Below are positions 19,260 through 27,168 of a stretch of 47,697 bases of DNA, piece after piece (position 1 is the first letter of the stretch; every line of letters begins with the position of its first letter). The stretch spans positions 1 to 47,697 of the forward strand of contig JAQZBU010000036.1 in the NCBI GenBank assembly GCA_029237735.1, read 5' to 3'. The notes beneath the pieces are model-generated. The model made no database searches and was not told the origin of the DNA. It worked only from the letters and a program-made list of their open reading frames with translations. Both the position numbers and the translations under genes were made by a program. The DNA is from Ramlibacter sp. GTDB lineage: Bacteria > Pseudomonadota > Gammaproteobacteria > Burkholderiales > Burkholderiaceae_C.

Positions 19260-21062
19260 CTATCGAGGGCTGTATTCCGGCACCTGACTGCGCAGCCATT
19301 GACGCAGCTGGTCATGCGCCGGCGACGGCCCGGCCTCGCTGATCCAGCGCAGCACGGCCTCGATGTCCATCGGCGGTGTGGCCGTCTTGGCGATCCTCAG
19401 TTTCGGGTGCGGCGTCGGCTCGGTGGTTTCGTCATCGGCGAGCAGTTCCTCGAAAAGCTTCTCACCCGGTCGCAGCCCGGTGTAGCTGATGGGAATCTCC
19501 TGCTCGGTGCGGCCCGACAGGCGGATCAAGAGGCGCGCGAGTTCGACGATCTTCATCGGCTCGCCCATGTCCAACACGAAGATCTGGCCCGACTGCCCCA
19601 TCAACCCAGCCTGCAGCACCAGCTGCGCCGCCTCCGGGATGGTCATGAAGTAGCGCACGATCTCGGGGTGCGTCACCGTCACCGGCCCGCCGCGCGCGAT
19701 CTGGGCCGTGAACAGTGGAACCACTGAGCCACTGGAGCCCAGCACATTACCGAAGCGCACGGACACGTACTGCGTGCCCGCGTACTCCGCAGCCACGCCC
19801 TGCACCATCAGTTCGGCGAGGCGCTTGCTCGAACCCATCACGTTGGTTGGGTTCACGGCCTTGTCGGTGGAAATCATCACGAAGCGCCGCGCTCCGCACT
19901 CGCCCGCGACGCGTGCCGCATTTAGCGTGCCGACAACATTGGTGCGCAGCGCCTCGATCTCGTTGAGCTCCTCCATCAGGGGCACGTGCTTGTAGGCGGC
20001 CGCGTGAAAGACCACCGCCGGTCGGTGCTTGTGTGCGATCGCCCGCAAGCGGTCGGCTTCACGGACGTTGGCCGTGTAATAGCTGCCGTGCATCTGCGGG
20101 TGGGTTTCGCGCATTTCCTGCTCGAGTTGGTACACGGCGTATTCGGACACGTCGACGCAGATCAGGCGTCCCACTCCAAAACGCGCGACCTGCCGGCAAA
20201 GCTCCGAGCCTATGGACCCACCCGCGCCGGTGACCAGCACCGTCTGGCCCGACAACAACTCCGCGAGACCCGCCTCGTCGAGCTGCACCGCCGTGCGCCC
20301 GAGCAGATCTTCCAGCTCGATCTTGCGCGGACCCGCGCTTTCGGTCTTGAGCCACTCGTCAGGCCGCGGCATGGTGAGCAGCGTCAGCCGCCCGCCCGAG
20401 GCGCTCATGAGTGCTTCGCGCCGTTGGTTGGAACCGGCGGGGCTGGCCACCAGGGCCGCGTCGGCTTCGACCGCCTCGCAGATGTCAACGAGCGCGGCCG
20501 TCCGGCCTAGAACGCGCACGTTCTGTATCGACCGGCCCACCTCGGCCGCGATCGGCGACACGATGCCCACCGGCAGCCATTGCTGCGAGCCCTTGAGCGC
20601 CCGCAAGGCATCGGACGCGTCCTGCAGCGACCCGACGATGACCAGGCGGCGGCCGCCGTGGCCCAGGGTGCGGCGTTCGATGATCGTGCGCCACGCAGCC
20701 CGCACGGCCCCGAGCAACACTAGCGCGATCAGCGGCTGCAGCAGCAGGACCGAGCGTGGAAAACTGGGCATGCGCTGCATCAGCACGGCCGCCGCCGTGA
20801 GCAGCGCGCCCAGCATGATGCCGGTGGCCAGTTGCCGCAACTCCGGCAGGCCGATGTAGCTCCACACCTGACGGTACACCCGAGCCAACACCAGGCCGAT
20901 ACCGTAAGACGCCGCGCACCAGGGCGCGGCGAGCATCGCAAGGTGGTCGAACTCCTCGGGAATGTCGAAGTTGAAGCGCAGCCAGAACGCTGCCCATCCG
21001 GCGAGGAGCACCAGCGCCAGGTCTGCCGCCAGAACGATCAGCGTATTCCTAGGCGGTCGCAC
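19260..21062 (-). CDS. Membrane-bound UDP-GlcNAc 4,6-dehydratase, FlaA1/PglF/CapD type
   Basis: Probably converts UDP-GlcNAc to the UDP-4-keto-6-deoxy sugar, the first step to bacillosamine and legionaminic-acid-type sugars. The 600-residue protein has N-terminal membrane helices (about residues 8-125) and a CoA-binding-like linker. The extended SDR domain has the NAD motif VTGAGGSIGSELCRQVARFG near residue 276 and the short-chain active-site region STDKAVNPTNVMGSSKR near 400; the family uses a Met/Lys-type triad rather than Tyr/Lys. I start at GTG 21062 (VRPPRNTLIVLAADL). Longer versions upstream are Arg-rich readthrough of the aminotransferase gene. It overlaps the end of that gene by 14 bases and is the last gene of the operon. 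Confidence 0.88.
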   Translation of the reverse strand: MRPPRNTLIVLAADLALVLLAGWAAFWLRFNFDIPEEFDHLAMLAAPWCAASYGIGLVLARVYRQVWSYIGLPELRQLATGIMLGALLTAAAVLMQRMPSFPRSVLLLQPLIALVLLGAVRAAWRTIIERRTLGHGGRRLVIVGSLQDASDALRALKGSQQWLPVGIVSPIAAEVGRSIQNVRVLGRTAALVDICEAVEADAALVASPAGSNQRREALMSASGGRLTLLTMPRPDEWLKTESAGPRKIELEDLLGRTAVQLDEAGLAELLSGQTVLVTGAGGSIGSELCRQVARFGVGRLICVDVSEYAVYQLEQEMRETHPQMHGSYYTANVREADRLRAIAHKHRPAVVFHAAAYKHVPLMEELNEIEALRTNVVGTLNAARVAGECGARRFVMISTDKAVNPTNVMGSSKRLAELMVQGVAAEYAGTQYVSVRFGNVLGSSGSVVPLFTAQIARGGPVTVTHPEIVRYFMTIPEAAQLVLQAGLMGQSGQIFVLDMGEPMKIVELARLLIRLSGRTEQEIPISYTGLRPGEKLFEELLADDETTEPTPHPKLRIAKTATPPMDIEAVLRWISEAGPSPAHDQLRQWLRSQVPEYSPR

Positions 21063-22548
21063 GCCGGTCCTCTGCCAAAGCGCGGCGCAGTTGCTCGACC
21101 ACCCGCGCCTGCTGCTCGGGCGTGAGGTTCGAGCCCGAGGGCAGGCAGATGCCCGCCTCGAACAGCGACGCCGACACGTCGCCCTCGGTCGTGTGCGAAA
21201 AATACGGCGCACCGCGAAACAGCGGCTGCTGGTGCATCGGCTTCCACACCGGTCTCGCCTCGATCGAATGCCGCTCGAGCGAACGCAGCACCAGGTCGCG
21301 CCGTGCGCCGGCACCTTTCCCCTGCAGGGTGAAGCAAGTCAACCAGCGGGTGGAGCGGTAGCCCTCGGGCTCGGGCATCCACGCCAGCTGCGGCTGGTCG
21401 GCGAGCTCCTTGCGGTACGTGTCGAACACCTGGCGACGCTGCGCGACCCGCTGTTCCAGCACGCGCAACTGGCCCCGGCCAATGCCGGCCAGCACATTGC
21501 TCATGCGGTAGTTGAATCCGACTTCGACATGCTCGTAATGCGCGGCCGGTTCGCGCGCCTGCGTCGCGAGCTTGCGTGCTCGCTCGGCGACGGCCGCGTC
21601 GTCGGCAACGAGCATGCCGCCCCCGGACGTGGTGATGATCTTGTTGCCGTTGAAGGAATAGACTCCGATGCGCCCGAATCCGCCGCTGGCCTTGCCTTTG
21701 TAATGCGCGCCGAGCGATTCGGCGGCGTCTTCCAGCACGGCCACACCATAGCGCTCGCACAACGGCAACAGCGCATCCATGTCGGCGCTCTGGCCATACA
21801 GGTTGACGATGACCACGCAGCGCGGCAGCCTGCCTTCACGTTTGGCCCATTCGAACGCGCGCTCCAACGCGGCCGGTGACATGTTCCAGGTTTCCGGCTC
21901 TGAGTCGACGAAGACAGGCTGGGCACCGCAATACAGGATGGGATTGCAGCTTCCGACGAAAGTGAGCGAAGAACAGAACACCGTGTCGCCCGGCTTCACC
22001 CCCAGCAGCAAAAGCGCCAGGTGGATAGCCGCCGTGCCCGAACTCACCGCGGCCGCGTGGCCGATGCCCGCGTACGCAGCGAGCTCGCGCTCGAAACCAT
22101 CCACGTGGGGGCCGAGCGGCGCGATCCAGTTCGTGCGGAACGCGTCCTCGACGAATGCGGTCTCCTCTTCACCCAGATGGGGAGATGAGAGCCAGATGCG
22201 TTGGGACAATTCGCGGCTGGTGATGAGATCGATGGGCTTCCCTCCAGCGTCGATCACTGGCACATGCGAAATGCCGTGCCGACCCAGCAGTTGCTGCACT
22301 TCGGCCAGGGTCGCGGTCTCGCCCACCACCAGCGGTGCGCGGCTGGGCAGGGCGGCCAGCGTCAGCGTGTCGGGGCTGTGTTGCAGCAGCGCTCGCCGCA
22401 GGTCGCCATCTGTCACGGTGCGCGCGAGGCTGCCCTTATCGTCGACGGCCAGCAAAATGCCCTGCGCGGCTTCGTCCATGCGCGCGGCGGCCTGTACCCA
22501 CGGCAGCGAAAGCGGCACGAGCAGTTGTCGGAATTGTTCGGCGTTCAT
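21049..22548 (-). CDS. CBS-domain pair fused to a PglE/LegC-like sugar aminotransferase
   Basis: The 499-residue protein has two parts. Residues 1-~115 form a CBS pair (ILLAVDDKGSLARTVTDGDL, then HGISHVPVIDAGGKPIDLIT). From ~118 a DegT/DnrJ/EryC1 aminotransferase begins with the LegC/PglE-type start IWLSSPHLGEEE, then TNWIAPLGPHVDGFE. The PLP lysine is Lys303 (SFNGNKIITTSGGGM), and GEEETAF, SSGTAAIHLAL and EDAAESLGA are present. It should add the 4-amino group to the keto sugar made by the dehydratase encoded next. In campylobacters a similar TDGD[IL]RRALL CBS pair is fused to the legionaminate nucleotidyltransferase PtmE, so its presence on the aminotransferase is unusual. ATG 22548 is 7 bases after the neuC-like stop; the longer frame upstream is not homologous. 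Confidence 0.88.
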   Translation of the reverse strand: MNAEQFRQLLVPLSLPWVQAAARMDEAAQGILLAVDDKGSLARTVTDGDLRRALLQHSPDTLTLAALPSRAPLVVGETATLAEVQQLLGRHGISHVPVIDAGGKPIDLITSRELSQRIWLSSPHLGEEETAFVEDAFRTNWIAPLGPHVDGFERELAAYAGIGHAAAVSSGTAAIHLALLLLGVKPGDTVFCSSLTFVGSCNPILYCGAQPVFVDSEPETWNMSPAALERAFEWAKREGRLPRCVVIVNLYGQSADMDALLPLCERYGVAVLEDAAESLGAHYKGKASGGFGRIGVYSFNGNKIITTSGGGMLVADDAAVAERARKLATQAREPAAHYEHVEVGFNYRMSNVLAGIGRGQLRVLEQRVAQRRQVFDTYRKELADQPQLAWMPEPEGYRSTRWLTCFTLQGKGAGARRDLVLRSLERHSIEARPVWKPMHQQPLFRGAPYFSHTTEGDVSASLFEAGICLPSGSNLTPEQQARVVEQLRRALAEDRRATA

Positions 22549-22555
22549 GGCATCG

Positions 22556-23695
22556 TCAGTATGTATTGACCTTGTCCAGAAGGTCGGCGGCGATCGGCGT
22601 CGTAGCAAGCAGATGCGTGATGCGCTCCCCGGCACGGCCATCCCCATACACGTTGCCGGGCGGGTAGCGCCCATGAGCAAGTGCATCGCCGATCGCGACG
22701 GCGATCGGGGTGCGCTCGCCGGCGCAGTCGACGGTGTTGCGGTTGCGCTCGCGCGACTGCTGCCGGCTGCCGATGTTGACCACGGGCGTCCCCAGCGATG
22801 CCGCCTCGATGATCCCCGACGACGAGTTGCCGATCAGCGCGTCCGCATGGGCCAGCGCCGCGATGAAGGCGGGGCGGGGCAAGTGCGTGATGCGGTGCAG
22901 GCGCTCCCCACCCAGGCTGTCCAGCGCATTGAGGATCGCAGCCGACCCGGCGTCGGCATTCGGCGCCAGCCAGAGGATGTGCGTGGGCGTGCCGGCCAAC
23001 GCATCGCGCAGCGCGTCCGCCAGGGCAAGGGTTTGCGCCCGGGCGTCGGCCATCTCCTGCACGACGGGATGGAAGAGAACCAGCACGTAACGCGCATCGA
23101 CGGGCAACCCGAGTTCGGGCAGCACCTGTACGCGCGCCCGGCCGGCCAGGGCGTCCAGGCCGTCGAGGCTGGGCGCGCCGGTGATCCACACGTTCTGCGG
23201 GCGCTCGCCCAGTCGCACGACGCGATCCCTGGACTCCTCGGTCGCGACGAAGTGCCAGTGACTGAGTTTGGTGATGGCGTGCCGTACGGACTCATCCACC
23301 GTACCGGAGCGTTCGCCGCCGTGCAGGTGCACGATGGGAATTCCGAGATGCAGCGCGGCGATCGCGGCAGCAAGCATCTCACCGCGGTCACCGATCACGA
23401 CGACGAGATCGGGCCGCGCCTGTTCGAGCGCCTGCGTCAACCCGATGATCGCCTGCCCTATCCCTTGCGCCATCGCGGCGGCACTTCGCTCCTCGACGTT
23501 GGTGGGTATGCGAGCGACGATGGGCAGGCCGAGGGCCTCGATCTCGCGCACCGTGAAGCCGTAGGTCGCGCTCAGGTGCATGCCCGTCACGGCCACCTGC
23601 AGTTCCAGCTCGGGATGGGCCGCGATCTGCTGCAAGGTCGACGCCATCAGGCCGAAGTCGGCCCGCGTGCCGGTGACATAGAAGACTTTGCGCAC
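22556..23695 (-). CDS. UDP-N-acetylglucosamine 2-epimerase (hydrolysing), NeuC/LegG type
   Basis: A 379-residue member of the hydrolysing UDP-sugar 2-epimerases. They release UDP and give ManNAc (NeuC) or 2,4-diacetamido-2,4,6-trideoxymannose (LegG). Hallmarks are VTGTRADFGLM at the N-terminus, VVIGDRGEMLAAAIAAL, LHGGERSGTVDESVRHAITK and GNSSSGIIEAASLGTPVVNI. The neighbouring 4,6-dehydratase and aminotransferase favour the LegG reaction, but sequence reading alone cannot separate NeuC from LegG. The start is GTG 23695 (VRKVFYVTGTRAD) with a GGGGAGTAGGG purine tract upstream and 5 bases after the neuB-like stop. Confidence 0.9.
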   Translation of the reverse strand: MRKVFYVTGTRADFGLMASTLQQIAAHPELELQVAVTGMHLSATYGFTVREIEALGLPIVARIPTNVEERSAAAMAQGIGQAIIGLTQALEQARPDLVVVIGDRGEMLAAAIAALHLGIPIVHLHGGERSGTVDESVRHAITKLSHWHFVATEESRDRVVRLGERPQNVWITGAPSLDGLDALAGRARVQVLPELGLPVDARYVLVLFHPVVQEMADARAQTLALADALRDALAGTPTHILWLAPNADAGSAAILNALDSLGGERLHRITHLPRPAFIAALAHADALIGNSSSGIIEAASLGTPVVNIGSRQQSRERNRNTVDCAGERTPIAVAIGDALAHGRYPPGNVYGDGRAGERITHLLATTPIAADLLDKVNTY

Positions 23696-23700
23696 CCGCC

Positions 23701-24750
23701 CTACTCCCCACCCGCCAGCATCGACCAGTCGAGCGTCGTATGCGCTGGAAGCGCCTGCGTCAGCGCGCGGCCGATGACCCGTTCCCACTGGTCAGGCGCG
23801 ATGCCGGTGCCCGGCCGCCGCAAGGCGAGATCGGAAGCGGCCAACACGTGCCCCGGGGGGAGGTCGCGAATGACAACCAGGCTGCGGCGTGCCACGTCGC
23901 GCGTGTTGCGCTCGATCGATTGCGGCTCCTTGCGGCCGTCGCCGAGCATGGCCTCGACCGTGCGGATGGCCTTGACCATCGCGGCGAATTCAATCGGGTC
24001 GGCCGAAGCGCGGTGGTCCGGGCCGGCTAACGCCTTGTCGAGCGTCAAGTGCTTTTCGATCGCGGTCGCGCCCATGGCCACCGCTGCCAGCGCTGCTTCG
24101 ATGCCTTCGCTGTGGTCCGAATAGCCCACCGGCAAGCCCGCATGCCTTGCCATCGTGTCGATCGCGCGAAGATTGAGCGAGTCCGCCGGCGCGGGGTAAG
24201 CCGACGTGCAATGCATCAGCGTCAGGTTGGCAGCACCGGGCGGCGGCAGCCCGGCTCTCTTCCAGCGGGCCGCGATCCAGCCAACGGCCCGGTCGACCTC
24301 TCCCATCGTCGACATACCGGAGGACATCAGCAAAGGCAGGCCCGTATCGGCCGCGCACTCCAGCAGGGGCTTGTTGGTGATTTCGCCGGACGGAAGCTTC
24401 AGGCGCTTCACGCCCAGCCGCACGAGCATCGCCACGGCATCTTCGGAAAACGGTGTCGAGAAAAACTCGATGCCCCGCTCGCGGCAATGCTGCGCCACTT
24501 TCGCGTGCGCGCCCTCGTCGAGTTCGAGCTTCTTGATCATGTCGAACTGGCTGGTCTCGCCGGTGTTGCTGCGCTGGTAGTCGGCCGTCACGGCCTGGGG
24601 TGTGACGACATCCTCCGCACGGAACGTCTGGAACTTCACCGCGTCGGCTCCGGCGGCGCGCGCGGCATCCACGAGTCGCAAAGCCAGGTCGATGCTTCCG
24701 TTGTGGTTCACGCCGGCCTCGGCGATCACGAACACTTTTCTCGTCGTCAT
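23701..24750 (-). CDS. Nonulosonic acid synthase, NeuB/LegI family
   Basis: Condenses phosphoenolpyruvate with a six-carbon N-acyl sugar to make a nine-carbon nonulosonic acid (sialic, legionaminic or related). The 349-residue protein has the TIM-barrel NeuB domain (residues 1-~285: IAEAGVNHNGSID, KFQTFRAEDVVT, LPSGEITNKPLLE, GYSDHSEGIEAALAA) and a C-terminal antifreeze-like SAF domain (~290-345). NTGETSQFDMIKKLEL is close to legionaminate-synthase-type sequences, and the neighbours fit legionaminate better than sialate. ATG 24750 overlaps the stop of the cytidylyltransferase gene (ATGA). Confidence 0.92.
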   Translation of the reverse strand: MTTRKVFVIAEAGVNHNGSIDLALRLVDAARAAGADAVKFQTFRAEDVVTPQAVTADYQRSNTGETSQFDMIKKLELDEGAHAKVAQHCRERGIEFFSTPFSEDAVAMLVRLGVKRLKLPSGEITNKPLLECAADTGLPLLMSSGMSTMGEVDRAVGWIAARWKRAGLPPPGAANLTLMHCTSAYPAPADSLNLRAIDTMARHAGLPVGYSDHSEGIEAALAAVAMGATAIEKHLTLDKALAGPDHRASADPIEFAAMVKAIRTVEAMLGDGRKEPQSIERNTRDVARRSLVVIRDLPPGHVLAASDLALRRPGTGIAPDQWERVIGRALTQALPAHTTLDWSMLAGGE

Positions 24751-25466
24751 TCCATATCCTGTTCGCCGTGCTGCCGGCGATAGAGCCATTGCGCCCACTC
24801 GAAATCCAGCGCGTCGTCGATGTCCACCGATCGCTCGCGCGGCATCACGCTGGGCCGGATGCTCACGGTCCAGAAGCCGCGCAACGCGGCCTGGCGCAGC
24901 GCCGCGCGTTGCCACACGTAGATCGACCCGTTGAGGCCCCAGACTGCCGGCGCATCCTGCCGCCGCACGAATTCCGCGGGCTTGCAAATACGCAACGTCC
25001 CGTCGGGCTGTGCTTCCACCAGTGAATAGTACGGATTATGCGAGGGCTCGGTCACGGAGACGATCAGGTCGGCCTGATCGGCCATGCCGATGGCCGCCCG
25101 CAGGTCATCCTGGTTGCGCAACGGCGACGTCGGCTGCAGATCGACAACCGTGCCGATGACCTCACCATGCTGCTCGAGGAAGGCGACCATATGTTCGATC
25201 GCCGGAATCTTGGCAGCCTGATCCGATGCCAGCTCGGCCGGCCGCCGGTACGGTACATGGGCGCCATATTGGCGTGCCACATCGGCAATCTCGTCATCGT
25301 CGGTGGAAACATACACACCGTCGATCAGATCGCAGGCCAGCGCCCGCTCGATGCTGTGGACGATCAAGGGCTTGCCTGCGAACGGCCGCACATTCTTGCG
25401 TGGCAGCCCCTTGCTGCCGCCGCGCGCGCAGATCGTCGCGATCGTCCTGCCCGCCTTGCCCGTCAT
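24747..25466 (-). CDS. CMP-nonulosonic acid cytidylyltransferase, NeuA/LegF type
   Basis: Activates the free nonulosonic acid with CTP to the CMP-sugar used by glycosyltransferases. The 239-residue protein has the N-terminal nucleotide-binding motif ICARGGSKGLPRKNVRPFAG, the strand-end acidic cluster VYVSTDDDEIADVA and the substrate region LQPTSPLRNQDDLRAAI. The C-terminal IDDALDFEWAQWL is also typical. Start and stop both overlap neighbouring genes by four bases, placing it firmly inside the operon. Confidence 0.92.
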   Translation of the reverse strand: MTGKAGRTIATICARGGSKGLPRKNVRPFAGKPLIVHSIERALACDLIDGVYVSTDDDEIADVARQYGAHVPYRRPAELASDQAAKIPAIEHMVAFLEQHGEVIGTVVDLQPTSPLRNQDDLRAAIGMADQADLIVSVTEPSHNPYYSLVEAQPDGTLRICKPAEFVRRQDAPAVWGLNGSIYVWQRAALRQAALRGFWTVSIRPSVMPRERSVDIDDALDFEWAQWLYRRQHGEQDME

Positions 25467-26137
25467 GGTTTACTCCCATAGATGAGCAGGTGCCGGATCT
25501 CGTGGGTGCCGCCGTTCTCGGTCAGGCTGGAGCGCTCGATGCGATCCACCTTCCAGCCCTGCAGCAGCGCGGGCACCTGGCTCTCGTCGGTGAAGCGCGT
25601 GGCGCCGAAACCCTTGAGGTGGCCTTCCGCGCAGACCCACATGTCCGGGCCCGCCGGCGCGCCCGTTCCTTCGCCCCAACAGCCGCGGGCGAAAGTGCGG
25701 CTGAAGAGCCGCCCCCCCGGTTTGGTGACGCGGGCGAGTTCGGCGTAGACACGGCCGGCATCCTCGAAGCCGCAATAGCAAACGGCCACCACATCGAGGA
25801 CAGCGTCAAAAAATTCGTCCGGATACGGCAATCGCACCATGTCACCTACCCGCACCTGGCCTCCCGCCTGCCGCCAATCGGGGCACTCGCGGTCGAGACG
25901 CTCCTGCGTGAGGCGAACCGCTGTTTCCGAGCCCTCGAGGCCATGCACGCAAAACCCTTCGCGCGCCATGAACCAGAGGTTGGCGCCGGCGCCCGAGCCC
26001 ACCTCCAGCAGGCGCACCTGTGCCCGATCCGCCGCGGCGGAGAAGTTGCCTTTCACGAAGCGGATCACGTCCTCGCCCGGGTACTGGCCCCAGGGGCGGG
26101 ATTGGTAGACGGCTTCCCAGACAGGGTCCCAGGTCAT
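25463..26137 (-). CDS. SAM-dependent methyltransferase of the nonulosonate cluster
   Basis: A 224-residue class I methyltransferase. It begins WDPVWEAVYQSRPWGQYPGE, a form I associate with methyltransferases next to legionaminic acid genes. SAM-binding motif I is RLLEVGSGAGANLWFMA, motif II lies around DMVRLPYPDEFFDAVLDVVA, and a late motif is VTKPGGRLFSRTF. It probably methylates the sugar or an acyl substituent; the exact acceptor is unknown. ATG 26137 lies 5 bases after the FemAB-like gene stop, and its own stop overlaps the cytidylyltransferase start. Confidence 0.82.
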   Translation of the reverse strand: MTWDPVWEAVYQSRPWGQYPGEDVIRFVKGNFSAAADRAQVRLLEVGSGAGANLWFMAREGFCVHGLEGSETAVRLTQERLDRECPDWRQAGGQVRVGDMVRLPYPDEFFDAVLDVVAVCYCGFEDAGRVYAELARVTKPGGRLFSRTFARGCWGEGTGAPAGPDMWVCAEGHLKGFGATRFTDESQVPALLQGWKVDRIERSSLTENGGTHEIRHLLIYGSKP

Positions 26138-26142
26138 GCGTT

Positions 26143-27168
26143 CTAGACTTTCCGGTAGAAGATGGGCCGCTCGGGGTGCGCCGCCCACTCGGCGGGAAAA
26201 CGGCGCGTCAGTTCATCATAGGCGGCGGCATCGAATACGGCCGACCCGGTGCGGTACCAGAGGCGCTGCGGCGAATAGGATGACTTGAAGAACAGCAGGG
26301 GGTTGTCCACGCTGGCATCGGTGCCGCCGCCGAGATAGAGGTGCCGCCGGCCCTGCGCCTTTGCGGCGAGGGCGGCACGGTGCAGGGTGAAACTGGACGC
26401 GCCCGTCGCACGTCCGCCCTCGTTCGTGGCCGCAAGATGGTACTCGCGCACCCCGGCCCCATCCAGGAACAGGCCGGCCGCGAGCCACGCGTCCCCGCCC
26501 TGCTGCCGGCAAACGCCCAGCGTCGCCAAGCCGCTCTTGCCAAGCCGTTCAAAATAATCGTCATCGAAAAGATAAAACGCGTCGGCCTGCATCTCGCGCA
26601 TGGCGGCGCGGTGATAGCTTGCGAACTCGGCGGCATGGTCGCCGAAATCCGATTCCTCGTAGACCAGGCCCGCCTTTTCCGCCTTCTTGACCGTATAGCG
26701 CAGGCGGCTCGCGTAGTTCGAGGCGATGTCGTCGACGGTGAGGTCAACGCTGACCACCTGACGGTTGTCCGCGACGCGACCACCGTAATGCCGGTCGTTG
26801 CCCAGCACGGGATGGAACCGCACATACTCGACGACGATGCGCTCGTCCAGCATCCAGCGGCTGTAGGCACGCCATGCGGCTGCCAGGAATCGCGGGTCAT
26901 CGCTGGTGGACAGCGGGCCGCCGTAACCATAGGGTGAGCTGGCGTCCCTCAACGACGTGCCGGGCACCCGCGACACGTGTACGGCATGCATCCAGCACTC
27001 GCCCCCATCCTCGAAGCAGAGATAAGCAGGTTGCAGGGCGGTGTTGCGCGCGGCGTCCGCCTCGACGTAGAGAGGGTGCAGCGTGGCCGGACACAGCGGC
27101 AAGGTCATCTGCTCATGGCAGGCCACGGCCTGGGCCAGCGTCAGCGATCGCACAGCGTCACCCGCCAT
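26143..27168 (-). CDS. FemAB/GNAT-like acyltransferase
   Basis: A 341-residue protein that resembles the FemAB-like branch of the GNAT superfamily (Acetyltransf_6). The visible pattern is an N-terminal half with YVRFHPVLGNDRHYGGRVAD, a helix SNYASRLRYTVKKAEKAGL, then YHRAAMREMQADAFYLFDDD, and a C-terminal GNAT-like core ending in KAQGRRHLYLGGGTDASVDN and FFKSSYSP. These enzymes transfer acyl or aminoacyl groups. In this cluster, which lacks a PglD/LegH acetyltransferase, it is the best candidate to N- or O-acylate the amino sugar; that is inference. ATG 27168 has GAAGGA 5 bases upstream; ATG 27174 is an alternative. It overlaps the preceding gene by 11 bases. Confidence 0.7.
   Translation of the reverse strand: MAGDAVRSLTLAQAVACHEQMTLPLCPATLHPLYVEADAARNTALQPAYLCFEDGGECWMHAVHVSRVPGTSLRDASSPYGYGGPLSTSDDPRFLAAAWRAYSRWMLDERIVVEYVRFHPVLGNDRHYGGRVADNRQVVSVDLTVDDIASNYASRLRYTVKKAEKAGLVYEESDFGDHAAEFASYHRAAMREMQADAFYLFDDDYFERLGKSGLATLGVCRQQGGDAWLAAGLFLDGAGVREYHLAATNEGGRATGASSFTLHRAALAAKAQGRRHLYLGGGTDASVDNPLLFFKSSYSPQRLWYRTGSAVFDAAAYDELTRRFPAEWAAHPERPIFYRKV

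Noticed and set aside
21779-24124. 781-codon plus-strand frame across the glycan genes
   Set aside because: It lies opposite the aminotransferase, NeuC-like and NeuB-like genes and has low-complexity Arg/Ser/Ala-rich translation with no domain.
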